A DNA stretch of 64,000 nt, from assembly GCF_003319125.1 (NCBI RefSeq), contig NZ_QOHG01000013.1, positions 1 to 64,000 on the forward strand, in the 5' to 3' direction. The position numbers were made by a program, and so were the translations under genes. The notes below the pieces were generated by a model, which ran no database searches, was not told where the DNA came from, and saw only the letters and a program-made list of their open reading frames with translations. This document shows, piece after piece, positions 56,231 through 64,000 of this stretch (position 1 is its first letter; each line of letters starts with the position of its first letter). The stretch comes from Blastococcus sp. TF02A-26 (lineage in GTDB: Bacteria; Actinomycetota; Actinomycetes; Mycobacteriales; Geodermatophilaceae).

Positions 56231-58492
56231 TCAGGGAGCGGTGGTGGTCAGCTCGCCGGAGGTCTCGGTGCTCGCGCCACCGACGACCACCGAGCGCCGC
56301 TTGGAGACGACGACGGCCGCCACGATCACCGCGGCCGCGGCGAGGGCGATGAGCACCCGGATCCCGGTGTTCTCGTCCTCGCCGAACGACAGGCTGACGA
56401 CCGCCGGCGAGATGATCAGCGCCACCAGGTTCATGACCTTGATCAGCGGGTTGATCGCCGGGCCCGCGGTGTCCTTGAACGGGTCGCCGACGGTGTCGCC
56501 GATGACGGTGGCCGCGTGGGCCTCGCTCCCCTTCCCGCCGTGGGCGCCGTCCTCCACCATCTTCTTGGCGTTGTCCCAGGCACCGCCCGAGTTGGCCAGG
56601 AACACCGCCATCAGGGTGCCGGCGGCGATGGCACCGACCAGGTACGCCGCCAGTGGTCCGACCCCGAGGCCGAAGCCGACCGCCACCGGCGCCAGGACCG
56701 CCATGAGCCCCGGGGTGGCCAGCTCCCGGAGCGAGTCCTTGGTGCAGATGTCCACGACGCGGCTGTAGTCGGGGCGCTCGCTGAAGTCCATGATCCCGGG
56801 GCGGGTGCGGAACTGCTCCCGCACCTCGAACACGACCCGGCCGGCCGCGCGCGACACCGCGCTCACCAGCAGCCCGCTGAAGAGGAACACGACGGACGCC
56901 CCGAGCAGGGCGCCCACGATGTTGTTCGGGTTCACCAGGCTGAAGGCGTCCCCGAGGCTGGAGCCGGCATCCCGCAGGGCGACCTGCACCTGGGCGTTGT
57001 AGGACCCGAAGAGCGCGGTGGCGGCGAGCACCGCCGTGGCGATCGCGATGCCCTTGGTGATGGCCTTCGTGGTGTTCCCGACCGCGTCGAGGTCGGTGAG
57101 CACCCGGGCGCCGTCGTCGTCGATGTCGCCGGACATCTCGGCGATGCCCTGCGCGTTGTCGCTCACCGGGCCGAAGGTGTCCATCGAGACGATGACGCCG
57201 GCGGTGGTGAGCAGGCCGCAGCCGGCGAGCGCCACGGCGTAGAGGGCCGCGCCGCCGCCGATGAGGAAGGCCAGGTACACGCCGCCGCCGATGAGGAGCG
57301 CGGCGTAGACGGCGCTCTCCAGGCCGAGCGAGATGCCGGAGAGGATCACCGTGGCCGGGCCGGTGAGGGAACTGCGGCCGACGTCCTTGACCGGCTTGCG
57401 CGAGGTCTCGGTGAAGTAGCCGGTGAGCTGCTGGATCGCCCCGGCCAGGACGATGCCGACGAGGACGGAGAGGAACCCGAGCACCTGCGGGCTGACCACG
57501 GTGTCCTCGAGGTCGGCGACGCTGGGCAGCACGGTGAACGACGCGACCGCCACCAGCACCAGCGAGGCGACCGCCGAGGTGAAGAAGCCCCGGTTGATCG
57601 GCGTCATGCCGCTGGAGTCACGGTCGCTCGGGTTGCTGGCGAGGATGCCGACCACCGAGGCGATGACACCGATGGCGGCCACCACCAGCGGGAAGACCAT
57701 GCCGTCGGCGCCGAGGAAGACCTGGCCCAGGATCAGGGCGGCCACCAGGGTGACGGCGTAGGACTCGAAGAGGTCGGCGGCCATCCCGGCGCAGTCGCCG
57801 ACGTTGTCCCCCACGTTGTCGGCGATCGTCGCCGCGTTGCGCGGGTCGTCCTCGGGGATCCCGGCCTCGACCTTGCCGACCAGGTCGGCGCCGACGTCGG
57901 CGGCCTTGGTGAAGATGCCGCCACCGACACGCATGAACATCGCCAGCAGCGCGCCGCCGAAGCCGAAGCCCTCGAGGACCACCGGCGCCGTCTCGTCGAA
58001 GAAGAGCAGTGCCAGCGAGGCGCCGAACAGGCCCAGCCCGATGGTGATCATCCCGACGACGCCGCCGGTGCGGTAGGCGATGCGGAAGGAGGGGACGTAG
58101 CCCCCGCCGCGGGCTGCCGCGGCGACCCGGACGTTGCCGCGGGTCGCCAGCGTCATGCCGATGAACCCGACCGCCGCGGAGAAGAGGGCGCCGACGAGGA
58201 AGAAGACGGCCCGTCCGAGCTTCGTCCCCCAGCCGCCCTCGGAGACCGGCAGCAGGAGCAGCAGCAGGAACACGACGACGGCGAACGCCCCGAGGGTGCG
58301 GAACTGTCTGCGCAGGTAGGCCGCCGCACCTTCCTGCACCGCCCGCGCGATGTCGCGCATGGTCGTCGTCCCCTGGTCGGCGGCCATGACCGCCCGGACC
58401 AGGTACGCGGCGAAGGCGAGGGCGGCGAGGGAGATGGCGAGGACGACGACGACCAGCGCCACGTCCCCGCCCGACAGAGCGGTCTCCGGCAT
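56231..58492 (-). CDS. hppA: Membrane-bound H+-translocating pyrophosphatase
   Basis: 753 residues, about 16 membrane segments. PPi/metal motifs are DVGADLVGKVEAGIPEDDPRNAATIADNVGDNVGDCAGMAADLFESY and GDTVGDPFKDTAGPAINPLIKVMN. GNTTKAITKG has Lys at the position that distinguishes K+-independent pumps (Ala in K+-dependent forms), so an H+-pumping K+-independent enzyme is expected. It couples PPi hydrolysis to proton export. ATG 58492 has GGGAGG 6 nt upstream. The leader is about 100 nt. A CRP-like site overlaps its predicted -10. Confidence 0.96.
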   Translation of the reverse strand: MPETALSGGDVALVVVVLAISLAALAFAAYLVRAVMAADQGTTTMRDIARAVQEGAAAYLRRQFRTLGAFAVVVFLLLLLLPVSEGGWGTKLGRAVFFLVGALFSAAVGFIGMTLATRGNVRVAAAARGGGYVPSFRIAYRTGGVVGMITIGLGLFGASLALLFFDETAPVVLEGFGFGGALLAMFMRVGGGIFTKAADVGADLVGKVEAGIPEDDPRNAATIADNVGDNVGDCAGMAADLFESYAVTLVAALILGQVFLGADGMVFPLVVAAIGVIASVVGILASNPSDRDSSGMTPINRGFFTSAVASLVLVAVASFTVLPSVADLEDTVVSPQVLGFLSVLVGIVLAGAIQQLTGYFTETSRKPVKDVGRSSLTGPATVILSGISLGLESAVYAALLIGGGVYLAFLIGGGAALYAVALAGCGLLTTAGVIVSMDTFGPVSDNAQGIAEMSGDIDDDGARVLTDLDAVGNTTKAITKGIAIATAVLAATALFGSYNAQVQVALRDAGSSLGDAFSLVNPNNIVGALLGASVVFLFSGLLVSAVSRAAGRVVFEVREQFRTRPGIMDFSERPDYSRVVDICTKDSLRELATPGLMAVLAPVAVGFGLGVGPLAAYLVGAIAAGTLMAVFLANSGGAWDNAKKMVEDGAHGGKGSEAHAATVIGDTVGDPFKDTAGPAINPLIKVMNLVALIISPAVVSLSFGEDENTGIRVLIALAAAAVIVAAVVVSKRRSVVVGGASTETSGELTTTAP

Positions 58493-58601
58493 GAGGTTCC
58501 TCCCAGCGGTCAGCGACTGCCGGGACACACGCGCCCCGGTCGGCGGAGGTCTCGTCCGTCGGCGGGTCTCACCGGGCCGGACGCCGCGCGAGTGTAAGCC
58601 A

Positions 58602-58619
58602 GATCACACCGGCTTCCGG
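58602..58619 (-). promoter_or_regulatory. CRP/GlxR-like palindrome over the hppA -10
   Basis: The minus strand reads GTGTGA-N6-TTACAC, close to the TGTGA-N6-TCACA consensus of CRP/GlxR proteins with one mismatched base. The 3' half contains TACACT, the likely hppA -10 (58601-58606). A factor bound here would probably block the hppA promoter. Confidence 0.45.
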
Positions 58620-58688
58620 TAGTCCCTGCAGCGAGACCGTTACGGACCGGGGCCGCCACGGGTTGCCGACAGGTGTGACAGTGGTGAG

Positions 58689-58769
58689 GTGACCGAGCTT
58701 GCGAGGTCGCCCGAGGGCACAGCACCGCCGGGCGCGCGAACGCCGAGCGCCGGCGAGGAGGGCGCGTGA
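58689..58769 (+). CDS. 26-aa leader ORF coupled to the helicase
   Basis: A 27-codon frame from GTG 58689 to TGA 58767-58769. It overlaps the helicase GTG (58766) as GTGA. GACAGT lies 6 nt before its GTG, so it can be translated as the first ORF of a leaderless message. The peptide begins TELARSPEGTAPPGARTP and has no membrane segment. It could simply be an upstream ORF that raises or regulates helicase translation. Confidence 0.4.
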   Translation: MTELARSPEGTAPPGARTPSAGEEGA

Positions 58770-61273
58770 CGGCGCTCCACCCGGTCCGGCCGGCTCCCCC
58801 TCCCGGCACGGACGCCGGCTCCGAGGGGCGTGCCCGACCCACCGGGGTCCTGCCCGGCGCCGAGCTGCTCGACGACCTCCTGGCGGCCACGCCGGAGGAG
58901 GAGCACCCGGTCACCCACGTGCACCGGATGCCGGTCCGGGAGAGCAGCACGCTGCCCTGGCCGGCCTGGGTGGCCGCGGACCTGCGCGCTCGCCTGGAGG
59001 AGCAGGGTGTCACGGCGCCCTACCGGCACCAGGTCGAGGCCGCGCAGCTGGCGCACGACGGCACGTCGGTGGTCGTGGCGACCGGCACCGCCTCGGGGAA
59101 GTCGCTGGCCTACCAGCTGCCGGCGCTCAGCCGCCTGGCCGAGGACGACCGGGCCTGCGTTCTGTACCTGGCGCCGACGAAGGCGCTGGCGCGTGACCAG
59201 CTGGCCTCGGTGGCCGCGCTGGCGGGCCCCTCGGTCCGGCCGGCGGCCTACGACGGCGACACCGCGATGGAGGAGCGCGACTGGGTGCGCCGTCACTCGC
59301 GGTGGATCGTGACCAACCCCGACATGCTCCACCGCGGGATCCTGCCGGCCCACCAGAAGTGGTCCTCCACGCTGCGGCGGGTGGCCTACGTCGTCGTCGA
59401 CGAGTGCCACGCCTACCGGGGGGTCTTCGGGTCGCACGTCGGCCACGTGCTGCGCCGGCTGCGCCGGATCTGCCGTCGCTACGGCGCCGAGCCGGTGTTC
59501 GTGCTCGCGTCGGCGACGGTCAGCGACCCGGCCGGAGCGGCCGGCCGGCTGGTCGGCGCCCCCGTGGTGGCCGTGACCGAGGACGGCTCACCACGGCCGG
59601 GCGCCACGTTCGCGCTGTGGGAGCCGCCGCTGACCGAGCGGCTCGGTGAGCACGGCGCCCCGCTGCGCCGGTCGGCGGCCCACGACGCGGCGTCCCTGCT
59701 GGCCGACCTGGTGGAGCGGGAGGCCCGGACGCTGGCGTTCGTCCGGTCGCGGCGCAGCGCCGAGTCGGTCGCCGACCAGGCCCGGCGGGTGCTCGTCGAG
59801 CGGGGCCGCGCGGACCTGGCCGCTCGGGTCGACTCCTACCGGGGCGGCTACCTGCCCGAGGAGCGCCGCGAGCTGGAGCGCGCCCTCTCCTCCGGCGAGC
59901 TCCTCGGGGTGGCCACCACCAACGCCCTCGAGCTCGGCATCGACATCGCCGGGCTGGACGCGGTCGTCCTCGCCGGCTACCCGGGCACCCTGGCCTCGCT
60001 GTGGCAGCAGGCGGGACGCGCCGGCCGGGCGCAGCGCGAGTCGCTGGTGGTGTTCGTCGCGCGCGACGACCCGCTGGACCACTACCTGGCCCACCACCCC
60101 CGCGCGGTCTTCGGCCGGCCGGTGGAGGCGACCGTGACCGACCCGAGCAACCCCTACGTGCTCGGTCCCCAGCTGTGCTGCGCGGCGGCCGAGCTGCCGC
60201 TCGTGCCGGCCGACCTCGCCGAGTTCGGCGGCCCGGCCGCGGAGGCCCGGATCGAGGAGCTCGTCGCCGAGGGGCTGCTCCGGCGGCGACCGACCGGCTG
60301 GTACTGGGCCGGGCGCGGCCGTCCGGACGTGGACATCCGCGGGGACGGCCACGCCCCGGTGGCGATCATCGAGGGCGCGACCGGCCGGCTCCTCGGCACC
60401 GTCGACGGTGGCGCCGCGCACTCCACGGTCCACACCGGCGCGCTGTACGTGCACCGCGGCGAGACCTTCGTCGTCGACGAGTACGACGTCGAGGAGGCCA
60501 TCGCGGTCGTGCACCCGGAGTCGCCGGAGTGGACCACCGTGGCCCGGGACGTCACCGACCTCTCCGTGGTCGACGTCGACCGCTCCCGCCGGCTGCGGAC
60601 GGTCACCGCGCACACCGGCGTCGTGGACGTGGTGAACCAGGTCGTGGCCTACCAGCGCCGCCGGCAGGGCACCGGCGAGGTCCTCGCCGAGTTCCCGCTG
60701 GACCTGCCGGCCCGCCAGCTGCGCACCCGCGCGGTCTGGGTGACGCTCGACGAGCGGGCGGTCGCCCGGGCGGAGGTGGACGACGCGACGCTGCCCGGCG
60801 CCCTGCACGCCGCCGAGCACGCGGCGATCGGCATCCTGCCGCTGCTGGCGACCTGCGACCGCTGGGACCTCGGGGGGCTCTCGACCGCCCTGCACCCGGA
60901 CACGGGCGTCGCGACGATCTTCGTCTACGACGGCCACCCCGGCGGCGCCGGTTTCGCCGAGCGGGGGTTCGCCGCGCTGCGCCGGTGGCTGCAGGCCACC
61001 CGCGCGACCATCGCCAGCTGCGAGTGCGAGAGCGGCTGCCCCTCCTGCGTGCAGTCGCCCAAGTGCGGCAACGGCAACGACCCGCTGGACAAGGCCGGCG
61101 CCGTTCGGGTGCTCGACGTCGTCCTCGACGAGCTGGCCGCCGCCGACGAGCGGACCGGGCCAGCGCGCGACGACGACCTGCTCGACGACGGGGCCGACGA
61201 CGACCCGGTCGTGGAGGCCGCCACCGTCGCTCCGCCCGCCGCCGACGTCCGCGAGGACGACCTCGTCTTCTGA
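58766..61273 (+). CDS. DECH-box helicase with DUF1998 domain (MrfA/Rv3649-like)
   Basis: 835 residues. Superfamily 2 motifs: Walker A VATGTASGKSLAYQLP, motif Ia YLAPTKALARDQL, DECH in VVVDECHAYRG, motif III LASATVSDP, motif V ATTNALELGIDIAGLD and motif VI QQAGRAGRAQ. The C-terminal DUF1998 domain has a four-Cys cluster (CECESGCPSC then CG after QSPK). Family members such as B. subtilis MrfA act in repair of mitomycin damage. In actinobacteria the gene is known as the helicase of a helicase/secretion neighbourhood beside Tad genes, as here. GAGGAGG precedes GTG 58766. Confidence 0.92.
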   Translation: MTALHPVRPAPPPGTDAGSEGRARPTGVLPGAELLDDLLAATPEEEHPVTHVHRMPVRESSTLPWPAWVAADLRARLEEQGVTAPYRHQVEAAQLAHDGTSVVVATGTASGKSLAYQLPALSRLAEDDRACVLYLAPTKALARDQLASVAALAGPSVRPAAYDGDTAMEERDWVRRHSRWIVTNPDMLHRGILPAHQKWSSTLRRVAYVVVDECHAYRGVFGSHVGHVLRRLRRICRRYGAEPVFVLASATVSDPAGAAGRLVGAPVVAVTEDGSPRPGATFALWEPPLTERLGEHGAPLRRSAAHDAASLLADLVEREARTLAFVRSRRSAESVADQARRVLVERGRADLAARVDSYRGGYLPEERRELERALSSGELLGVATTNALELGIDIAGLDAVVLAGYPGTLASLWQQAGRAGRAQRESLVVFVARDDPLDHYLAHHPRAVFGRPVEATVTDPSNPYVLGPQLCCAAAELPLVPADLAEFGGPAAEARIEELVAEGLLRRRPTGWYWAGRGRPDVDIRGDGHAPVAIIEGATGRLLGTVDGGAAHSTVHTGALYVHRGETFVVDEYDVEEAIAVVHPESPEWTTVARDVTDLSVVDVDRSRRLRTVTAHTGVVDVVNQVVAYQRRRQGTGEVLAEFPLDLPARQLRTRAVWVTLDERAVARAEVDDATLPGALHAAEHAAIGILPLLATCDRWDLGGLSTALHPDTGVATIFVYDGHPGGAGFAERGFAALRRWLQATRATIASCECESGCPSCVQSPKCGNGNDPLDKAGAVRVLDVVLDELAAADERTGPARDDDLLDDGADDDPVVEAATVAPPAADVREDDLVF

Positions 61274-61645
61274 GGGACCGACCTCGGGTTCGACCGGGCC
61301 CGCCCGGGCCCGTGCGACGGCCTGCCGGGTGCCCAGCGGCCCCAGGTGCACCGACACCTCGACGGTGACCGCCACGACGGCGCCGTCGCCGACGGCGCAG
61401 CTGCGCAGGGTGGCGCCGTTGGCCTGCGCCACCTCGCCGGCGACGGCACAGGCTCCCGGGTCGCCCACCACCGCCCGGCCCGCGCCGGCGAGCGCCGCCA
61501 GGTCGGCGGCGGCCGTCGCCCGGTGCCGGGCGGTGACCGCGGCGCCCACCAGGACGGCGGCCACGCCGATCGCCGCCAGCACGCCGCTGAGCGCGACGGC
61601 CCACACGGTGGCCGAGCCCCGCTCGCGGTCCGCCCGGCCCGTCAT
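61274..61645 (-). CDS. TadE-like protein (helicase/secretion neighbourhood, Rv3654c-like), 3' end without stop
   Basis: The first ~115 codons from ATG 61645 give a small exported protein. RERGSATVWAVALSGVLAAIG supplies the pilin-like N-terminus (membrane segment about 10-37), followed by RATAAADLAALAGAGRAV and a Cys-containing beta region ending near TRQAVARARAGP. Family members are about 120-140 residues. Here the frame meets no stop before the convergent helicase gene and stays open to 59588, entirely antisense to the helicase. The coordinates given cover only the recognisable part. ATG 61645 overlaps the previous stop as ATGA. Confidence 0.6.
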
Positions 61646-62025
61646 CCGGCGGTCTCCGGCACCGCCCCCGGCTCCAGCTCGGCCACCGCAGTGGCGCTGA
61701 CCCGCACGGTGAACGGCACCGGTCCGAGCGGTGGGACCACCGCGGTGACGGTCACCCGCACCCGGTCGCCCTCCACCACCACCGCGGTCGTGGCCCCCTC
61801 GGGCGCGGCCCGGCCGACGACCGCCCGCACGGCGGCGACGTCGTCGCCCCGCGCCGCCGCCCGCGCCCCCTCGCGAGCCGCGTCCACGCACCGCAGGTGC
61901 GCGCCCACGACCACGACGGCGGAGACCGCGGCGGCCAGCACCAGGAGCAGGACCGGGAGCACCACCGCGGTCTCGGCGGTGACCATCCCGGCCTCGCCGC
62001 GGAGGCGGCGGTACGGCGTGGGCAC
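61642..62025 (-). CDS. TadE-family minor pilin-like protein (Rv3655c-like)
   Basis: 127 residues. A short basic N-terminus with GEAGMVTAETAVVLPVLLLVLAAAVSAVVVVGA is the TadE-type prepilin start, with Glu five residues into the hydrophobic helix. A helix with CVDAAREGARAAARGD and a beta domain follow. Such proteins are minor subunits of Flp/Tad pilus-like machines. GTG 62025 lies 2 nt after the preceding stop. The stop overlaps the next start as ATGA. Confidence 0.82.
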   Translation of the reverse strand: MPTPYRRLRGEAGMVTAETAVVLPVLLLVLAAAVSAVVVVGAHLRCVDAAREGARAAARGDDVAAVRAVVGRAAPEGATTAVVVEGDRVRVTVTAVVPPLGPVPFTVRVSATAVAELEPGAVPETAG

Positions 62026-62027
62026 GG

Positions 62028-62288
62028 TCAGGACAGCGTGGCCAGGGCGGTCGCGACCAGGTCGGTGAGCGCGGTGACGATCGACCCACCGGTCACCACC
62101 TTGTAGAGCACCGCGGCGAACGCGCAGGCGGCGATCGTGCCGACCGCGTACTCCGCGGTGCTCATGCCCGCCTCCGGCTCCGCGACGAGCTGCGCCCAGC
62201 GGCGGCGCAGGCCCGCGGGCGGCTCCGTCGCGTCCGCCGCCTCCGTCTCCTCGGTTCGGATCGGATCGGTCTCCTCGTGCGTCCCCAT
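62028..62288 (-). CDS. DUF4244 Flp-pilin-like protein (Rv3656c-like)
   Basis: 86 residues. A hydrophilic leader of about 40 residues (acidic, then RRRWAQ) precedes EAGMSTAEYAVGTIAACAFAAVLYKVVTGGSIV. This is a Flp-type pilin segment in which processing after Gly before Met would leave Glu at position 5. It is probably the major pilin-like subunit of the operon. GAGGAGG lies close before ATG 62288. A 126-bp gap with an 8-bp inverted repeat (62321-62328/62348-62355) separates it from the tadC-like gene. Confidence 0.85.
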   Translation of the reverse strand: MGTHEETDPIRTEETEAADATEPPAGLRRRWAQLVAEPEAGMSTAEYAVGTIAACAFAAVLYKVVTGGSIVTALTDLVATALATLS

Positions 62289-62414
62289 GGCTCCTCCTCG
62301 CGTCAGCGGCCCACCGTCGGGGCCCGGCACCGCGACCCTTCCGGCGAGCCGGGCCCGGATGGGCGGGCCGGCGCACTCTGTGGAGGACCGCGGTCCCTGT
62401 GGACGCAGGGCTGC

Positions 62415-63155
62415 TCACGGCAGGACCTCGCCGGCGATCCCGAGCACCACGGGGGCGATCCCGAGGCAGACGAAGGCCGGGAGGAAGCAGGCGCCGAGCG
62501 GGGCGAGCACCCAGACCCCCGCGGAGCGCACGCGGGCCTCCGTGGTGGCCCGCAGCGCGACGCGGGAGTCCGCGGCGAGGGCCCGCAGCGCCGCGATGAC
62601 GGTGGACCCCGACTCCCCGGCGCGGGACACGACCCGTCCGAGACCGGCGACCGGCGGGGTCACGCTCGTCCACGCCGCGGCGGCCTCCGACCCCAGCCGG
62701 TAGCGGCCGGCGACCACCGCGAGCTCGGCCGCCAGCGGACCGTGCAGCGCACCGGCCACGGCCGCGAGCGCCCCGCCGACCGGCAGGCCGGCCGCGAGGC
62801 AGACCGCGAGCAGGTCGCAGGCCACGGGGAACTCGTCCTCGGTCGCCATCCGGTCGCGGCGGGCGTCCGCGCCGTCCGCTCGGCGCAGCGCCCGGTCGGA
62901 GCCGACCCCGACGACCGCGCCGGCGACCACGCCCGCGACGCCGCCGAGGAGCAGCACCGTGCCGCAGACGGCGGCTGCGGTCAGCAGCGCACGGGTCCCC
63001 GGGCCCCGCGTCCGGCCGCGCGGGTCCTCGGACCGGGCCGGTGCCCGCGCGCGGACGAGCGCGCGGACCCGGTCGCTGCCGACCGGCGCGGACCACACCA
63101 GCAGCGCCGCCGCGCCGGCGGCCAGCACGACCGGGAGGGAGCCCGCGGTGCTCAC
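62415..63155 (-). CDS. TadC-like type II secretion system F protein
   Basis: 246 residues. A hydrophobic N-terminus precedes two or three further membrane segments. The GspF-type domain is EFPVACDLLAVCLAAGLPVGGALAAVAGAL ... VVSRAGESGSTVIAALRALA, ending with a C-terminal membrane helix pair (LGACFLPAFVCLGIAPVVLGI). TadB and TadC form the inner-membrane platform of Tad pili. GTG 63155 overlaps the tadB-like stop as GTGA. Confidence 0.87.
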   Translation of the reverse strand: MSTAGSLPVVLAAGAAALLVWSAPVGSDRVRALVRARAPARSEDPRGRTRGPGTRALLTAAAVCGTVLLLGGVAGVVAGAVVGVGSDRALRRADGADARRDRMATEDEFPVACDLLAVCLAAGLPVGGALAAVAGALHGPLAAELAVVAGRYRLGSEAAAAWTSVTPPVAGLGRVVSRAGESGSTVIAALRALAADSRVALRATTEARVRSAGVWVLAPLGACFLPAFVCLGIAPVVLGIAGEVLP

Positions 63156-63943
63156 GGCGTCACCCGCGCGACCAGGCGGGCGGTCCAGGCCAGCCCGGCC
63201 GCCTCCAGCGCCACCCCCAGGACCAGCAGGACCTGACCGGTGCCGGTCGTGGTCAGCACCCGCCACGGATCCGCGCCGATCCCGCCGCCCATGAGGAGGG
63301 CGAGCACCGGCAGTCCCGCCAGCAGCGCGGCGCTGGCCCGTGGACCGGCCAGGGCCGAGCGCAGCTCCAGCCGGTGTCGCCGGCGGGCGCGCAGGTCGTC
63401 CTCCACGGCACCGACCACGGCGGACAGCGAGCAGCCGGTCCGGACGCTGAGCCGGGCGGCGGCGGCCACCCGGGCCACCGCCGCGTCCCAGGCCCCGGCG
63501 TCGCGATCCGGCGCCGGGAACGAGGCGGGCGCCCGGACCGCCCGGAGCAGCGCCTCCGCCACGGCTCCGTCCCCGCACGCGGCGCCGGCGGCCGCTGCTG
63601 CGTCCTCGAGCGGCCGCCCGCTACGCAGCTCCGCGGCCAGCGCACCGAGCGCCTCCGTGAGGCCGGCGACGCGTTCCTCCTCGACCCTCGCGCGACCCCG
63701 TCGTCGCCGCCCCAGCACCGCGGCGGCCGCTCCCGCCGCGGCCAGTCCGGCGACCACCGGGGTGCTCAGCGCCGCGCCCGCGAGCGCCGCCAGCACCGCC
63801 GCCGTCGCGGGCAGCGGCACGGCGTCGGTGCACGACGCCGACCGGCGGATCGGCGGCAGCCGGACCACGGGACGCCGGGCCGGCCACGACAGCACCGCGG
63901 CGGCGAGGAGGAGGACGGCCGGAGCCACCGCCCGGGCGGTCAC
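63152..63943 (-). CDS. TadB-like type II secretion system F protein
   Basis: 263 residues from GTG 63943. N-terminal membrane segments lie at about 4-20 and 45-75. The cytoplasmic domain contains GLTEALGALAAELRSGRPLEDAAAAAGA and RLSVRTGCSLSAVVGAVEDDLRARRRH, with membrane helices near the end. GTG 63943 was chosen because it overlaps an upstream TGA as GTGA. An in-frame GTG at 63991 would extend it into that gene. It pairs with the TadC-like protein. Confidence 0.82.
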   Translation of the reverse strand: MTARAVAPAVLLLAAAVLSWPARRPVVRLPPIRRSASCTDAVPLPATAAVLAALAGAALSTPVVAGLAAAGAAAAVLGRRRRGRARVEEERVAGLTEALGALAAELRSGRPLEDAAAAAGAACGDGAVAEALLRAVRAPASFPAPDRDAGAWDAAVARVAAAARLSVRTGCSLSAVVGAVEDDLRARRRHRLELRSALAGPRASAALLAGLPVLALLMGGGIGADPWRVLTTTGTGQVLLVLGVALEAAGLAWTARLVARVTP

Positions 63944-64000
63944 CGGACGCCACCGCCGAGCAGGTCGTCGAGCCGGTCCCGGCCCGGGCACCGAGCGCCA
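63940..64000 (-). CDS. C-terminal end of an upstream gene, probably the TadA/CpaF ATPase (partial)
   Basis: The minus-strand frame entering at the right edge reads GARCPGRDRLDDLLGGGVR and stops with TGA at 63940-63942, which overlaps the tadB-like start as GTGA. In related actinobacterial clusters the gene directly before tadB encodes the secretion ATPase. Too little sequence is present to prove the family. Confidence 0.5.
   Translation of the reverse strand, partial: GARCPGRDRLDDLLGGGVR

Noticed and set aside
59588-61270. Long minus-strand open frame opposite the helicase as a protein domain
   Set aside because: The residues are the reverse-frame shadow of helicase codons with no recognisable motif. 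Only the TadE-like start is kept as a gene and the open frame is reported as an anomaly.

Overview
This window is backbone chromosome of a very GC-rich actinobacterium, most likely in or near the Geodermatophilaceae (Blastococcus, Geodermatophilus, Modestobacter). The evidence is extreme GC, heavy use of GTG starts, tightly overlapping GTGA/ATGA operons, CarD, Lsr2, ClpC, the bacterial iron-sulfur photolyase family, and F420-type enzymes. From memory of the Mycobacterium tuberculosis map, the gene order follows the Rv3579c to Rv3659c stretch: rlmB-cysS-ispF-ispD-carD, lpqE-like-radA-disA, mutY, clpC-lsr2-lysS-coaX-panD-panC, the folate genes, ftsH-hpt-tilS-Rv3626c-like-dacB-ppa, holB, topA, the DECH helicase, and the Tad pilus-like genes. 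No prophage, transposase or CRISPR array was seen.

Layout. 1-4.4 kb: tRNA-Thr(TGT), a DUF2695 protein, a membrane protein, an HtrA-type protease and a DUF445 membrane protein. 4.4-8.5 kb: the carD-ispD-ispF-cysS-rlmB operon (transcription regulator, MEP isoprenoid pathway, tRNA charging, rRNA methylation). 8.6-12.7 kb: a UbiA prenyltransferase, a sigma factor with a membrane partner, and an iron-sulfur photolyase/cryptochrome. 12.8-18 kb: an LpqE-like lipoprotein, radA, disA, a membrane protein and mutY (genome integrity), ending in a striking 67-nt palindrome. 18-28.7 kb: clpC, lsr2, lysS and a cofactor run (coaX, nadC, nadB, panD, panC, DUF2520). 29-35.2 kb: an SDR enzyme, a membrane protein with twelve tandem 10-residue repeats, and a complete glycine-betaine-type ABC importer whose binding protein appears circularly permuted. 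35.2-45.3 kb: the folate operon below ftsH, then hpt, tilS, a zinc metalloprotease and dacB, with ppa divergent. 45.3-48.4 kb: a small lipoprotein, an amidohydrolase plus LLM flavoenzyme islet of lower GC, a G15 tract and tRNA-Thr(CGT). 48.4-58.5 kb: holB, tmk, tam, topA, a WXG100-like/DUF1023 hydrolase pair and the H+-pyrophosphatase. 58.6-64 kb: the DECH helicase, preceded by a coupled 26-codon leader ORF, converging on a Tad/Flp operon that runs off the right edge.

How the genes work together. Most are housekeeping: translation, isoprenoid, NAD, pantothenate/CoA and folate synthesis, DNA repair and damage signalling, proteostasis and cell-wall hydrolysis. Accessory functions are osmoprotectant uptake, the pilus-like secretion operon and the islet beside tRNA-Thr(CGT). 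Many genes carry a (T/C)ANNNT -10 hexamer only 6-8 nt before an ATG/GTG, so leaderless transcription looks common and was used to choose several starts.

Limits. Family assignments come from reading motifs without a database search. Functions of several membrane proteins and lipoproteins remain unknown. Promoters and terminators are sequence inferences.
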